A DNA stretch of 64,000 bases from CAVQZA01 sp963718355 (GCA_963718355.1 CAVQZA010000010.1:62001-126000); one strand, 5' to 3'; counted from the first letter of the stretch, positions 49,003-57,844 are shown. The notes: generated from the sequence alone by a model not told the origin. Made by a program: numbers and translations.

Positions 49003-50971
49003 GGCCGCTGATCAGCGTGCGGAGCTCGGCATGCGCCTCGGGCTCCCAGCCCGCGAGCGCGGTGCTCATCGCCTCGCTGCGGACGGCGTCGATCCTCGCG
49101 AGGATCGCGTCCGACTCTGGTGTGGTGTGGAAGACGATGTTGTCCTCGCCCTGGTCGGCGCCCTCGAGGCGCACGAGGTCGCGGGCGATCAGGTCGCGCA
49201 TCTCCGGCGTGAGGCGCTCACGGTCCTCGCCGACCCGCTCGGCCAGCGCCGGGAGGGCGGCGGTCTCCTCGTCGCGGACGCGGAACAGGAGCCAGAGCTG
49301 CTGCGGACTGAGGTCGGCCTCGGCGCGCTCGGCGAGAGCCTCGTAGATCCAGTGCCGGTTTTCCCGGCGCGCGAGCAAGCTGAGCTTGTTGGCGACCTCG
49401 TCGAGTGACGTCTCGTCGCGCGGCGAGGCGAAGAGGTCGGCGAGGAAAGCCGCGTCGACGTTCTGGTCGCCGACGGTCTGTCGCAGCGGCAGCTCGCGCA
49501 GGAACCAGGTGGCGACGAACGCCAGCACGGCGACTCCGGCGGCCGCGAAGAACACGGGCTGGAGCGCCTCGGCGTAGGCGGCGACGTACGGCCCGTGGAT
49601 CTCGGCGGGCAGCTTGTCGATCAGCTCGGGGACCGGGCGGATCGCACTGCCACCGGGGATGCCCTGCGGGAAGTTGTCGGCGAGCTTCCGCGTCAGCTTC
49701 GCCGTGAAGATCGCGCCGAAGACCGAGACGCCGATCGTGCCGCCCATCGAGCGAAACAGGGTCGCGCCCGAGGTCGCGACGCCGAGATCCTCGTAGTCGA
49801 CGGCGTTCTGGACGGCGAGGATCAGCACCTGCATCACCAGGCCGAGACCGAGGCCGAGCACGACCATGTACCCGTCGGCGACGAGGATCGACGTGCTCAC
49901 GTCGAGCCGCGAGAGCAGGTAGAGGCCGACCACCATCAGCGCCGTGCCGACGATCGGGTAGACCTTGTAGCGTCCGGTGCGGGTGATCAGGAGCCCACTG
50001 CCGATCGAGGAGACGATCACCCCGGCCATCAGGGGCAGAAGCTGGAGCCCCGACGCCGTCGGGCTCGCGCCCTTCACGATCTGGAGGAACAACGGCAGAT
50101 ACGTGATCGCGCCGAAGAGGGCGAAGCCGACGATGAAGCCGACCAGGCTCGCGACGCTGAAGACGCTGTTGCGGAACAGGCGCAGCGGCAGCACCGGCTC
50201 GGCGGCCTTGCTCTCGGCGAAGACGAACGCGGCGAGCAGCACGACGCCGAGCACCGCGAGGCCGATGATCCGCACCGAGGCCCACGGATACGTGTTGCCG
50301 CCGAGACTCGTGAACAGGACGATGGAGGAGAGTCCGCCCGCGAGGAGCGCCATCCCGAGGTAGTCGATCCGGTGCTTGGTGCGCAGCCCGGGCACCTCGA
50401 GCACGACCGCGATCACGGCGAAGGCGACGACTCCGAGCGGGATGTTGATGTAGAAGATCCAGCGCCACGAGAAGTGGTCGACGAAGAAGCCGCCGATCAG
50501 CGGGCCGATCACCGTCGAGACGCCGAACACGGAGCCCATCAGCCCGCTGTAGCGGCCGCGCTCGCGCGGCGGGACGATGTCGCCGATGATCGCCTGGGTC
50601 GAGACCATGAGCGCGCCGCCGCCGAGGCCCTGGATCGCGCGGAACAGGATCAGCGCCGTCATCCCCGGCGCGGCGCCGCAGAGGCCCGAGCCGACGAGGA
50701 ACAGCACGAGCGCGACCTGGAGCACGATCTTGCGCCCGAACTGGTCGCCGAGCTTGCCGGCGATAGGCGTCGCGATCGTCGAGGCGAGCAGGTAGGCGGT
50801 GACGACCCAGGAGAGCTTCGAGATCCCGCCGAGGTCGCCGACGATGGTGGGCAGTGCCGTCGACACGATCGTCTGGTCGAGGGACGCCAGCAGCATCACG
50901 AGCATCAGCGCCCCGAACACGGGGCCGATGCTGCGGCTCTTCGCTGGTGCCGAGATCGCGGCGGCGCTCAA
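48968..50971 (-). CDS. DHA2-type MFS drug transporter fused to a MarR-like domain
   Basis: Residues 1-500 of this 667-residue protein are an EmrB/QacA-type fourteen-helix transporter: LDQTIVSTALPTIVGDLGG near 31 (motif D1), GKLGDQFGRK near 72 (motif A) and GPLIGGFFVDHFSWRWIF near 155 (motif C). Residues from about 520 form a cytoplasmic extension resembling a winged-helix MarR domain (LSPQQLWLLFRVRDEE, LTPEMRDLIARDLVRLE). It may sense its own substrate or the DNA state. The TTG start 50971 has TAGACT nine bases upstream. A typical member lacks the tail. Confidence 0.8.
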   Translation of the reverse strand: MSAAAISAPAKSRSIGPVFGALMLVMLLASLDQTIVSTALPTIVGDLGGISKLSWVVTAYLLASTIATPIAGKLGDQFGRKIVLQVALVLFLVGSGLCGAAPGMTALILFRAIQGLGGGALMVSTQAIIGDIVPPRERGRYSGLMGSVFGVSTVIGPLIGGFFVDHFSWRWIFYINIPLGVVAFAVIAVVLEVPGLRTKHRIDYLGMALLAGGLSSIVLFTSLGGNTYPWASVRIIGLAVLGVVLLAAFVFAESKAAEPVLPLRLFRNSVFSVASLVGFIVGFALFGAITYLPLFLQIVKGASPTASGLQLLPLMAGVIVSSIGSGLLITRTGRYKVYPIVGTALMVVGLYLLSRLDVSTSILVADGYMVVLGLGLGLVMQVLILAVQNAVDYEDLGVATSGATLFRSMGGTIGVSVFGAIFTAKLTRKLADNFPQGIPGGSAIRPVPELIDKLPAEIHGPYVAAYAEALQPVFFAAAGVAVLAFVATWFLRELPLRQTVGDQNVDAAFLADLFASPRDETSLDEVANKLSLLARRENRHWIYEALAERAEADLSPQQLWLLFRVRDEETAALPALAERVGEDRERLTPEMRDLIARDLVRLEGADQGEDNIVFHTTPESDAILARIDAVRSEAMSTALAGWEPEAHAELRTLISGLTKDLAAAAPA

Positions 50972-50983
50972 GGTCAGCGGAGT

Positions 50984-51583
50984 CTAGGCTGGCGCCGACG
51001 ATGTCGTGCCGAGATACGTCTTGGCATATTCGTCCTCGAAACGGGTCTCGAGATACGGGTTGTAGCCCTCGCCCGGGTCGACGCTCCCTGTGAGCCCGAG
51101 TTCGTTTCGCATGGCGTCGATAGTGGCGAGCCGAGCATCGCGGACGAGCTTGCCCATGTGCGAGACGTCGCTGGAGCCGAAGCTACTGGCCCCGACCGCG
51201 GTCTCCTTGAGCCGTAGGAGCCGGTACGCGTAGATGCGGGCGGTTTCGACCAGCGGCCGCTCGGCGACGGTCTGGAGCACGCCGTTGACCTCGAAAAACT
51301 CGGCGTAGGCGGCTTCCGCGGCGCCCTTCGCCCCTTCCACCGACGGAACGCTACGGCAGGCGAGCGATGCGATCAGCAACCGCTGCGCCTTCGTCAGGAA
51401 CCGGTCGTAGACGTTCCGCCGGCTGTCTCTCACCCAGGCGTGCTCGGCTGCGTCGCGTGCCTGCCGGGCCACCAGGAGGCTGACCGTGCCGGCGATGAAG
51501 CCGCCGATCAGCGATCCGGCGAGAGCGAAGGCGGCCGGCCCGAAAGCGCTCGACGCGACGGCTGCGTCCAGGGACGCGCTCAT
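50984..51583 (-). CDS. Hypothetical membrane-anchored protein
   Basis: The 199-residue product has one hydrophobic N-terminal helix (GPAAFALAGSLIGGFIAGTV) followed by about 150 residues of mainly alpha-helical sequence (RDSRRNVYDRFLTKAQRLLI and similar). It resembles proteins annotated only as hypothetical in actinobacteria. There is no catalytic motif. It lies 13 bp upstream of the MFS-MarR gene on the same strand and may be transcribed with it. Confidence 0.5.
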   Translation of the reverse strand: MSASLDAAVASSAFGPAAFALAGSLIGGFIAGTVSLLVARQARDAAEHAWVRDSRRNVYDRFLTKAQRLLIASLACRSVPSVEGAKGAAEAAYAEFFEVNGVLQTVAERPLVETARIYAYRLLRLKETAVGASSFGSSDVSHMGKLVRDARLATIDAMRNELGLTGSVDPGEGYNPYLETRFEDEYAKTYLGTTSSAPA

Positions 51584-51606
51584 GGCCCAGGACTATACGC
51601 CGCGTC

Positions 51607-51612
51607 TAGGCT
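51607..51612 (+). promoter_or_regulatory. Leaderless -10 box of small membrane gene
   Basis: TAGGCT ends seven bases before TTG 51620, with no ribosome binding site between. It supports the short open frame as a real gene and probably drives the DUF1684 gene too. Confidence 0.45.
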
Positions 51613-51619
51613 CCGGTGA

Positions 51620-51760
51620 TTGCTCGCGTCCAACGGCAGCTCCGCGGTCGACCTCGTCATCCTCGCCTCGGCGATCGTGCCGCCGATCGCGGCGGTCGTC
51701 ATCTGCTGGCTGGTATGGCGCTGGATGAAGCGGGAATCGGAGGCGAACGGTGATGAATGA
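51620..51760 (+). CDS. 46-residue single-pass membrane protein
   Basis: This short frame (TTG 51620 to TGA 51758) encodes one hydrophobic helix (VDLVILASAIVPPIAAVVIC), then a Trp- and Lys-containing cytoplasmic end. It has a well-placed TANNNT promoter box and overlaps the DUF1684 start by 8 bp with GGAGG inside its coding end. Overlap and composition support it as real. Function is unknown. Confidence 0.5.
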   Translation: MLASNGSSAVDLVILASAIVPPIAAVVICWLVWRWMKRESEANGDE

Positions 51761-52355
51761 GCTCCTCGACCTGCTCGACTGGAAGCGCCGGATCTTCGCG
51801 CTGTATGCGGAGATTCGCGCCGCCGACGAGCCCGAAGCGGCCTGGCTGCACTGGCGCGCGGTGCGCGACGACCTCTTCGGGTCGCACCCGCAGTCGCCGT
51901 TGCCCGAGGCGGCGCGGATCGGATTCGCCGGCGTGCCGTACTTCCCCTACGACCCGGAGCTGCGCGTGCTCGCCGAGGTCGAGGCGGCCGAGCCGGAGCC
52001 GCTCCAGATCGCCGGGAGCGCTGGCTCGCTGGTGAGCTTCACGCGCTTCGGCCGGGCGCACTTCGCGCTCGCGGGGGAGCAGCTGGCGCTCGAGCTCTAC
52101 TGGCTCGACGGTTACGGCGGCGGCATCTTCGTCCCGTTCCGCGACTCCACGGGCGGTACGGAGACCTACGGCGCCGGCCGCTACCTTCTCGACTCGGTCA
52201 AGGGCGCCGACCTCGGCATGGAGGACGGCCGCCTCGTGCTCGACTTCAATTTCGCCTACAACCCGAGCTGCTCGTATGACGACCGCTGGGCCTGTCCGCT
52301 CTGTCCGCCGCCGAACCGCCTCCCCGTCCCGATTCGTGGCGGCGAGCGGATCTGA
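51753..52355 (+). CDS. DUF1684 family protein
   Basis: The 200-residue protein matches DUF1684: WRAVRDDLFGSHPQSPLP near 35, GVPYFPYDPELRV near 58, a strand-rich middle, YWLDGYGGGIFVPFRDSTGG near 112, and the family end SCSYDDRWACPLCPPPNRLP near 170. The Y-G-G-G and D-F-N-x-A-Y-N-P-S-C motifs are strongly conserved in the family, whose role is unknown. GGAGG supports ATG 51753, though an overlapping GTG 51750 exists. Confidence 0.82.
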   Translation: MNELLDLLDWKRRIFALYAEIRAADEPEAAWLHWRAVRDDLFGSHPQSPLPEAARIGFAGVPYFPYDPELRVLAEVEAAEPEPLQIAGSAGSLVSFTRFGRAHFALAGEQLALELYWLDGYGGGIFVPFRDSTGGTETYGAGRYLLDSVKGADLGMEDGRLVLDFNFAYNPSCSYDDRWACPLCPPPNRLPVPIRGGERI

Positions 52356-52372
52356 CCACGAAGGAGGAATCC

Positions 52373-52738
52373 ATGACTCACATGCATCGCCTCGGCGCCC
52401 TCGCCGCCGCCGCGCTCGTTCTCACCGGCTCGGCGCTGGCCGACTCGACGCCTGTCGGGCCGCTGCCGGCCGGGCCGACCTCGACGATCCAGACCCAGAA
52501 GGGCCAGCTCGTCTCGTTCGCTCTGCCGAGCCGCACCGGCGGCAAGGTCTGGCGCGTCGCGCGCCCGTTCGACTCGAAGGTAGTGCAGCAGGTCTCCGAG
52601 GCGAACGTCGGCGCCAACGTCGTGCTGATCTTCAGGGCGACCGGAGTGGGGAAGACGACCGTCTCGTTCGGCCTGACGAAGGGCGAGACCGCGAAGGCAT
52701 ACGAGTCGCGGCGCTACGTGGTCGTCGTCACCAAGTAG
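52373..52738 (+). CDS. Secreted chagasin-like (I42) protease-inhibitor-type protein
   Basis: The 121-residue protein has a signal peptide (RLGALAAAALVLTGSALADS) and a mature beta-sandwich reminiscent of inhibitor family I42: G-Q-x-V-S-F-x-L-P-S near 43, VWRVARPFDSKVV near 59, GKTTVSFGL near 93, and a final RRYVVVV strand. I42 proteins inhibit papain-like proteases through three loops, but the N-P-T-T-G loop reads SRTGGK here, so inhibition is uncertain. AAGGAGG lies ahead of the ATG. Confidence 0.55.
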   Translation: MTHMHRLGALAAAALVLTGSALADSTPVGPLPAGPTSTIQTQKGQLVSFALPSRTGGKVWRVARPFDSKVVQQVSEANVGANVVLIFRATGVGKTTVSFGLTKGETAKAYESRRYVVVVTK

Positions 52739-52743
52739 ATGCC

Positions 52744-52773
52744 TTGACAGGTATATAACCGGAGCTGTATGTT
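52744..52773 (+). promoter_or_regulatory. Strong promoter of the ArsR/AHSA1/MFS operon
   Basis: TTGACA (52744-52749) and TATGTT (52768-52773), separated by 18 bp, are close to the sigma-70 consensus. The TTG start of the ArsR gene is eight bases after the -10. GGTATATAACC in the spacer is a near-symmetrical site where the ArsR protein might bind. Confidence 0.7.
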
Positions 52774-52781
52774 AGACGTCA

Positions 52782-53084
52782 TTGGCGACGGCATTCGACG
52801 TCCTGGCGGAACCGACGCGGCGACGCATCCTCGACGACGTGCGCGACGGCGAGCGCTCGGTCGGGGAGCTCGTCGAGCGCCTGCACGTCAGCCAACCCGG
52901 CGTCTCGAAGCACCTGCGGGTGCTGCGCGACGCGGGTCTCGTCGCCGTGCGGCAGGACGCGCAACGGCGCCTGTACCGGGCGCGGCCGGAGTCGCTCGTC
53001 GAGATCGACGCGTGGCTCGAGCCGTACCGAAAGCTCTGGAACGAGCGGCTCGACGCCCTCGAACGACACCTGGAGAAGGAGTGA
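52782..53084 (+). CDS. ArsR-family regulator (SRPBCC-linked type)
   Basis: The 100-residue protein is a single winged helix: FDVLAEPTRRRILDDVRDGE at the start, VGELVERLHVSQPGVSKHLR (recognition helix), and LVAVRQDAQRRLYRARPE (wing). It lacks the arsenic-binding C-x-C. ArsR proteins of this type pair with AHSA1 proteins and regulate their operon. It heads a three-gene unit with an AHSA1 protein and an MFS exporter. Confidence 0.85.
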   Translation: MATAFDVLAEPTRRRILDDVRDGERSVGELVERLHVSQPGVSKHLRVLRDAGLVAVRQDAQRRLYRARPESLVEIDAWLEPYRKLWNERLDALERHLEKE

Positions 53085-53086
53085 CG

Positions 53087-53569
53087 ATGGACGGCATCCT
53101 GGAAGAGATCGAGGGCGGCGGCGGCCGGGTGCGGTTCGAGCGCAGCTTCGCGCACCCGGTCGAGCGCGTGTGGGACGCGATCACCCGGCCCGAGGAGCTC
53201 GCGCAGTGGTTCCTGCCCTTCGCGGCCGAGATCGAGCTCGACCTCGCCGTGGGCGGCACCTACGAGATGCGGATGGACGATCCCGAATCGACGGTGATGA
53301 CCTTCACGGTTCTGCAGGTCGAGCCGCCGCGCGTGTTCGAGTTCACCTCGATGGACGACGGCACGATGCGCTGGGAGCTCGAGCCGCAGGGCGACGGGTG
53401 CAAGCTCGTGCTGACCCAGACCATGTCGAGCTTCGCGCGCGCCGTCGAGAACCACTACGCCTCCGGGATGCACCACTCGCTCGAGCGGCTCGAGGCGCTG
53501 CTCGACGGCAAGCCGATCGAGTGGTCGTGGCCGCGCTGGGAAGAGCTTCGCGACGGGTACGCATCGTGA
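53087..53569 (+). CDS. AHSA1/SRPBCC-family protein
   Basis: The 160-residue START-like protein has the AHSA1 pattern: VRFERSFAHPVERVWDAITR near 15, WFLPFAAEIELDLAVGGTYE near 42, VLQVEPPRVFEFTS near 75 and a C-terminal long helix (HHSLERLEALLDG). It likely binds a hydrophobic ligand. It is two bases from the ArsR stop and overlaps the MFS start, so a ligand-sensing and efflux role for the operon is plausible. Confidence 0.83.
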   Translation: MDGILEEIEGGGGRVRFERSFAHPVERVWDAITRPEELAQWFLPFAAEIELDLAVGGTYEMRMDDPESTVMTFTVLQVEPPRVFEFTSMDDGTMRWELEPQGDGCKLVLTQTMSSFARAVENHYASGMHHSLERLEALLDGKPIEWSWPRWEELRDGYAS

Positions 53570-55008
53570 GCGTCGACAGTCGCACGCGCTGGTACGCGCT
53601 CGTCGTGCTCTGCCTCGGGACGCTGATGATCGTGCTCGACACGACGATCGTGAACGTGGCGCTGCCGTCGATCCGGAAGGACCTCGGCTTCTCCGAGACG
53701 TCGCTCGCGTGGGTCGTGAACGCCTACCTTCTGACCTTCGGCGGCTTCCTGCTGCTCGGCGGGCGGCTCGGCGACCTGTTCGGGCACCGGCGCCTCTTCC
53801 TGATCGGGATCTCGTTGTTCACCGCGGCCTCGCTCGCGTGCGGGCTCTCGACCTCGCAGGCGCAGCTGATCGGGGCGCGGGCGGTGCAGGGGCTCGGCGG
53901 CGCGGTGGTCTCCGCGGTCGGGCTCTCGCTGATGATGATGCTGTTCACCGAGCCGGGCGAGCGCGCCAAGGCGATGGGCGTGTTCGGATTCGTTGCGGCG
54001 GGCGGCGGCTCGATCGGCGTGCTGCTCGGCGGCGTCCTCACCGACGTGCTCGACTGGCACTGGATCTTCCTCGTCAACATCCCGATCGGGATCGCGGTCT
54101 TCGCGCTCGGCACGCGGCTGCTGCCGGCCGCACGCGGCGGCGCGGCGAAGCAGCGGCTGGACGTGGCCGGCGCGGTCACGGTGACCCTCGCGCTGATGCT
54201 CGCGGTGTACGCGATCGTGAACGGGAACCGGCTCGGCTGGACCTCGGCGCAGACACTCGGGCTACTAGCGGCCGCCGCCGCGCTGCTCGTCACGTTCCTC
54301 GTGGTCGAGTCGCGCGTCGACTCGCCGCTCGTGCCGCTGAGCCTGTTCAAGCTTCGCAACGTCGCGACGGCGAACGGCGTCGGCGTGCTCTGGGCCGCGG
54401 CGATGTTCGCGTGGTTCTTCCTCTCGGCGCTCTACCTGCAGCTCGTGCTCGGGTACACGCCGCTGCAGGTCGGGCTCGCGTTCCTGCCGGCGAACCTGAT
54501 CATGGGCGCGTTCTCGATCGGCCTCTCGGCCAAGCTCGTGATGCGCTACGGGATCAAGAGGCCGCTCACGGTCGGGCTAACGCTGGCCGCGTGTGGGCTC
54601 GCGCTGTTCGCGCGCGCTCCGGTGGACGGGAGCTTCGCGGCGGACGTGCTGCCGAGCATGCTCCTGCTCGGCTTCGGCGCCGGGATCGCCTTCAACCCGA
54701 TGCTCCTGGCTGCGATGAGCGACGTCGCGCCGGAGGAGGCCGGGCTTGCGTCGGGCGTCGTCAACACGGCGTTCATGATGGGCGGCGCGCTCGGGCTGGC
54801 CATCCTTGCGAGCCTCGCCGCGTCCCGAACGGACAAGCTGGCCGCCTCGGGTGACAGCGCGCTCGCGGCGCTCAACGGCGGCTACCACGCAGCGTTCCTC
54901 GTCGGCTCGCTGTTCGCGTTCGCCGCGGCCGCGATCGGCGCCGTGTTCCTCCGCTCGACCGCGACGGCGCCGCACGGCGCGCAGGAGCTCGCGCCCGCCG
55001 CGGACTAG
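53566..55008 (+). CDS. DHA2-type MFS drug transporter
   Basis: The 480-residue protein has fourteen helices and EmrB/QacA motifs: LDTTIVNVALPSIRKDLGF near 24, GGRLGDLFGHRR near 62, GGVLTDVLDWHWIFLVN near 150. It exports hydrophobic compounds by proton antiport. It is the last gene of the ArsR/AHSA1 operon. Unlike the transporter at 48968 it has no C-terminal MarR-like tail. Its stop shares CTAG with the convergent DUF1906 gene. Confidence 0.86.
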   Translation: MSVDSRTRWYALVVLCLGTLMIVLDTTIVNVALPSIRKDLGFSETSLAWVVNAYLLTFGGFLLLGGRLGDLFGHRRLFLIGISLFTAASLACGLSTSQAQLIGARAVQGLGGAVVSAVGLSLMMMLFTEPGERAKAMGVFGFVAAGGGSIGVLLGGVLTDVLDWHWIFLVNIPIGIAVFALGTRLLPAARGGAAKQRLDVAGAVTVTLALMLAVYAIVNGNRLGWTSAQTLGLLAAAAALLVTFLVVESRVDSPLVPLSLFKLRNVATANGVGVLWAAAMFAWFFLSALYLQLVLGYTPLQVGLAFLPANLIMGAFSIGLSAKLVMRYGIKRPLTVGLTLAACGLALFARAPVDGSFAADVLPSMLLLGFGAGIAFNPMLLAAMSDVAPEEAGLASGVVNTAFMMGGALGLAILASLAASRTDKLAASGDSALAALNGGYHAAFLVGSLFAFAAAAIGAVFLRSTATAPHGAQELAPAAD

Positions 55009-56636
55009 GTCACGCGGAACGGGTGCAGGCGCCAGGTCTCCCAGCGCCAGTACCAGGCCGGAACGGGCTTCGGCGCCGTCGGGCGCTTCCCGCGCTGGCC
55101 CGCCTGCTGCCACGCGCCGAGCTGGAACGCCCAGTTCGGAATCGCCTGCGGGACGAGCGCGGGCCTCGGCGTGGGCCGGACGACGACCGCGGTCGAGCCG
55201 ACGCTCGTGTTTCCCGCCGCGTCGTGGGCGCTCACCCGGTAGACAGATGCTGCGTTCGGGACGAAGGCGCGGACTGACGCCGTGGTCGGCGTCGCCGCGA
55301 GCGTCGCGAGCGGCTGTCCGTTCAGCGTCACCGCGTAGCCGGCGAGCGCGCCGCTGTTGTCGGTGGCCGCGCGCCAGTGGAGCACGAGCTGCCCCCGCAC
55401 GAAGCGCCCGGTCAGGCCCGCGGGCCTCGTCGGCGGCGCGATGTCGTGGAGGAGGCCGATCGAGCCGGGCGTCGAGGTCGTGACGGCGAGAACGCCGGTG
55501 GCATCGAGCGACACCGCGGCGGGTCGCAGCGGCTTCCAGGCCGACCCGCCGGCCGCGAACGCCGGCACCGTGCCTGCCGCCGGGGCGCTGAACGTGATCG
55601 TCAGGGGCGCGCCGAACCGGGTCACGGCGGTCCCGTCGGCATTCGTCACGGTGAGCCGGACGATGTAGCTGCCCGCCGCGAAGCCCTGGGTCGCCGCGGG
55701 CAGCGTGGTCGATGTCGCGGACACGGTCGGGGTGCCCGTGAACGATGCGGACGTCCAACTCACGGTCGCCAGCCCATCAGCGGTCGTCACGGTGCCGGCC
55801 TGGGGCGGCGGCGGGGGCGGTGGTGGCGGCGGCGCCACGTTGCCCGGGCCGGCGACCGGCGCGTCGACCGTGTCGCTGTCGATGTTCACCGTCACGCCGG
55901 CGTAGGTCTCCTTGTGGCCGCCCTTGTACTGGTGGATCCGCTGGTGATTCGGCCAGTAGGTGTCGGCCACGTACGGATCGCCGAAGACGCTCGTCTGGCT
56001 ATTCCAGTCGCCGATCCACACCGCATCGGGGCTGGTCGCGGGATTGGCCGCCGACGGGACGAGGTCGCGGATCGTCGAGGCGGCGCTGCCGTAGACGCCG
56101 GCGAGGTAGCCGCGGCTGTGCAGGCGGCCGACCCAGCCGGCCAGGAACGTCTGCACCGTCTTCGTGCAGGTCGGGTTCGTCGGGTAGCCCTCCATGTCGA
56201 AGTAGATCGGGGCACCCGCGGTGAGGCCGAAGACAGCGGCGCGGGCGATCGCGTCGTCGGCGGACGCAGCGCCGTCTGCGCCGGCCGTCGACGGGTTGAT
56301 CGGCGCGAGGCCGGCCTGCGTCACGCACGGCGCCTGGAACCCTACGTAGAGCGGCAACAGATTCCAGCCGCTCGCCACGACGGTGCTGACCCACGCGGCG
56401 GAGAGGTTCCCGTCCGGGCACGCGCGATTCACGCCGCCGATGTAGACGCCGATCGCGCGGTACGGCGAAGCGAGCCAACTCTGCATCGTCGCCGTCGACG
56501 GCGCGCTGCACGTGTCGAAGCCCGGACCGGAGTAGAGCGCGCCGGACCGCAGCGGCGCCGCCGAGGCGAGAAGCGCCGGCAGCGCAGCGGCAGCGATGGC
56601 GACCACCACGGCGAGACGAGCCGTGACCCCGGTCAT
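55005..56636 (-). CDS. Secreted DUF1906 glycoside-hydrolase-like protein
   Basis: The 543-residue protein has a signal peptide (about 1-26). A DUF1906/GH25-like TIM barrel follows (about 35-255; GFDTCSAPSTATMQSWLASP, IGVYIGGVNRACP, IYFDMEGYP with D and E, HQYKGGHKETYAG). A poly-Pro linker near 268 leads to fibronectin-like and Ig-like strands (about 285-500). Relatives are cell-wall or muralytic-type surface proteins, with activity rarely shown. It is probably anchored to, or acting on, the cell envelope. Confidence 0.8.
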   Translation of the reverse strand: MTGVTARLAVVVAIAAAALPALLASAAPLRSGALYSGPGFDTCSAPSTATMQSWLASPYRAIGVYIGGVNRACPDGNLSAAWVSTVVASGWNLLPLYVGFQAPCVTQAGLAPINPSTAGADGAASADDAIARAAVFGLTAGAPIYFDMEGYPTNPTCTKTVQTFLAGWVGRLHSRGYLAGVYGSAASTIRDLVPSAANPATSPDAVWIGDWNSQTSVFGDPYVADTYWPNHQRIHQYKGGHKETYAGVTVNIDSDTVDAPVAGPGNVAPPPPPPPPPPQAGTVTTADGLATVSWTSASFTGTPTVSATSTTLPAATQGFAAGSYIVRLTVTNADGTAVTRFGAPLTITFSAPAAGTVPAFAAGGSAWKPLRPAAVSLDATGVLAVTTSTPGSIGLLHDIAPPTRPAGLTGRFVRGQLVLHWRAATDNSGALAGYAVTLNGQPLATLAATPTTASVRAFVPNAASVYRVSAHDAAGNTSVGSTAVVVRPTPRPALVPQAIPNWAFQLGAWQQAGQRGKRPTAPKPVPAWYWRWETWRLHPFRVT

Positions 56637-56649
56637 CCCGGGAGGGTAG

Positions 56650-56955
56650 CTACGGGCCCTGGACCACCGCGTGGAGGTCGTACAGATCGTTCCTGACCGG
56701 AGGGGCGCCGGTTCCGGCCGCCATCATCTCGTCGATCAGCGGAGCCAACCGCTCCTCGTAGAACTGCTCCTGCGCCTCACGCGACTCCCAGACCTCGTAG
56801 ATCCTGAACACGCCGTCGCTCGAGAACCCGGCGCTGTGGACGATCAGCCCGGCCGGCGGATTCGCCACGACATCGAGTTTCTCGCCGAATAGGTCGTAGT
56901 TCGTCGTCGTCCGGTCGTCGCTCGGAGCCCACTCCTGCAACATCGCCACTGGCAT
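56650..56955 (-). CDS. Dimeric alpha-beta barrel (ABM-like) small protein
   Basis: The 101-residue protein has the layout of antibiotic-biosynthesis-monooxygenase-like proteins: an opening strand, PAGLIVHSAGFSSDGVFRIY near 34, and VWESREAQEQFYEERLAPLI near 55. These bind or oxidise small aromatic molecules without cofactors, or have unknown roles. AGGAGGT precedes the ATG at 56955. It lies 10 bp after the papain-like gene, probably in one transcript. Confidence 0.7.
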   Translation of the reverse strand: MPVAMLQEWAPSDDRTTTNYDLFGEKLDVVANPPAGLIVHSAGFSSDGVFRIYEVWESREAQEQFYEERLAPLIDEMMAAGTGAPPVRNDLYDLHAVVQGP

Positions 56956-56965
56956 CGAAGACCTC

Positions 56966-57760
56966 CTACTTCTTGAGTGCGGAGAGGAAGCTGTTCAGCT
57001 TCCCCATGTCGAAGCCGTGGAAGCCCGAACCGCTGGCGCTCAGCTCCTCCGGCGTGATGTAGACCCACGACTCATCGTTGTACTTCTCGTAGAACGCCCG
57101 CGTCATCTCCTGCCGCTTGCCCCACGTGACGACGCCGACCTTGTCCCCGGTGGGCGCGCCCATGATCGGCACGTAGTGGCCGCCGTCGTTGCCGCCGTCG
57201 TTTGCGACGACATCCCAGGGCTGACCGGCGTCGAACTGCGCCCAGGCCGACTTCGGGAAGTTGAAGCCGATCCCGCAGGCGCCGAAGATGAACGCCGCCT
57301 GGCGGAGGTGATCCCAGTTCTTCGGGTCGATCGCGACGTAGGCGCCGATCTTGTGACGCGCGCCCTGCGCGTCGCGGACGCCGGTCTTGCGCCGGTAGTC
57401 GAGCGCCGCGTGGACGTCCGAGCCGTTGTCGGTCGACGGGTCGTCGACCACGTAGCCGGTCGCCGCCGAGTAGTCGGAGATCACGTCCTTGCCGGTGAAC
57501 TGGACGTCGACCTTGTGCACGAGCTTGTTGATCATCCGGTGCTCGTGCGCCGCGCCCGCCCAGACGCAGTCGCCCGCGCCCTGGAAGCCCGGCTCGACGG
57601 TGTCGTCGGGCCCGTTTCCGAGCATCCACCAGTCCTGAAACAGGTTGGCGTGGCCGAACCGGACCGGGGCGGCAGGCAACTGCACGTCCGCAGCGAGTGC
57701 GCTCCACTGAAGATCCTTCGGCTTGGGTGCTGAGGCCTGCTTGCCTAGCTGTAGCGGCAT
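56966..57760 (-). CDS. Papain-like cysteine-peptidase-fold protein
   Basis: The 264-residue protein starts at ATG 57760 after AAGGAG. GAGDCVWAGAAHEHRM near 61-76 places Cys65 at the start of a helix, as in C1 peptidases. GGHYVPIMG supplies H195, and WGKRQEMT near 225 resembles the Asn/Trp region. There is no signal peptide or propeptide, so it would be cytoplasmic or phage-derived. Peptidase activity is inferred from the Cys and His only. Confidence 0.55.
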   Translation of the reverse strand: MPLQLGKQASAPKPKDLQWSALAADVQLPAAPVRFGHANLFQDWWMLGNGPDDTVEPGFQGAGDCVWAGAAHEHRMINKLVHKVDVQFTGKDVISDYSAATGYVVDDPSTDNGSDVHAALDYRRKTGVRDAQGARHKIGAYVAIDPKNWDHLRQAAFIFGACGIGFNFPKSAWAQFDAGQPWDVVANDGGNDGGHYVPIMGAPTGDKVGVVTWGKRQEMTRAFYEKYNDESWVYITPEELSASGSGFHGFDMGKLNSFLSALKK

Positions 57761-57831
57761 TGACGGCTCCTTCTCTTGAACGATCGGATTCGACGCGCCG
57801 CAGACCCTCGGGGCGATTCTGACACGTCGCG

Positions 57832-57837
57832 TAGGAT
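57832..57837 (+). promoter_or_regulatory. Leaderless -10 box of GFA gene
   Basis: TAGGAT ends seven bases before GTG 57845 and only one base before ATG 57839. The spacing favours GTG as the real start of a leaderless message. Confidence 0.4.
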
Positions 57838-57844
57838 CATGTCC

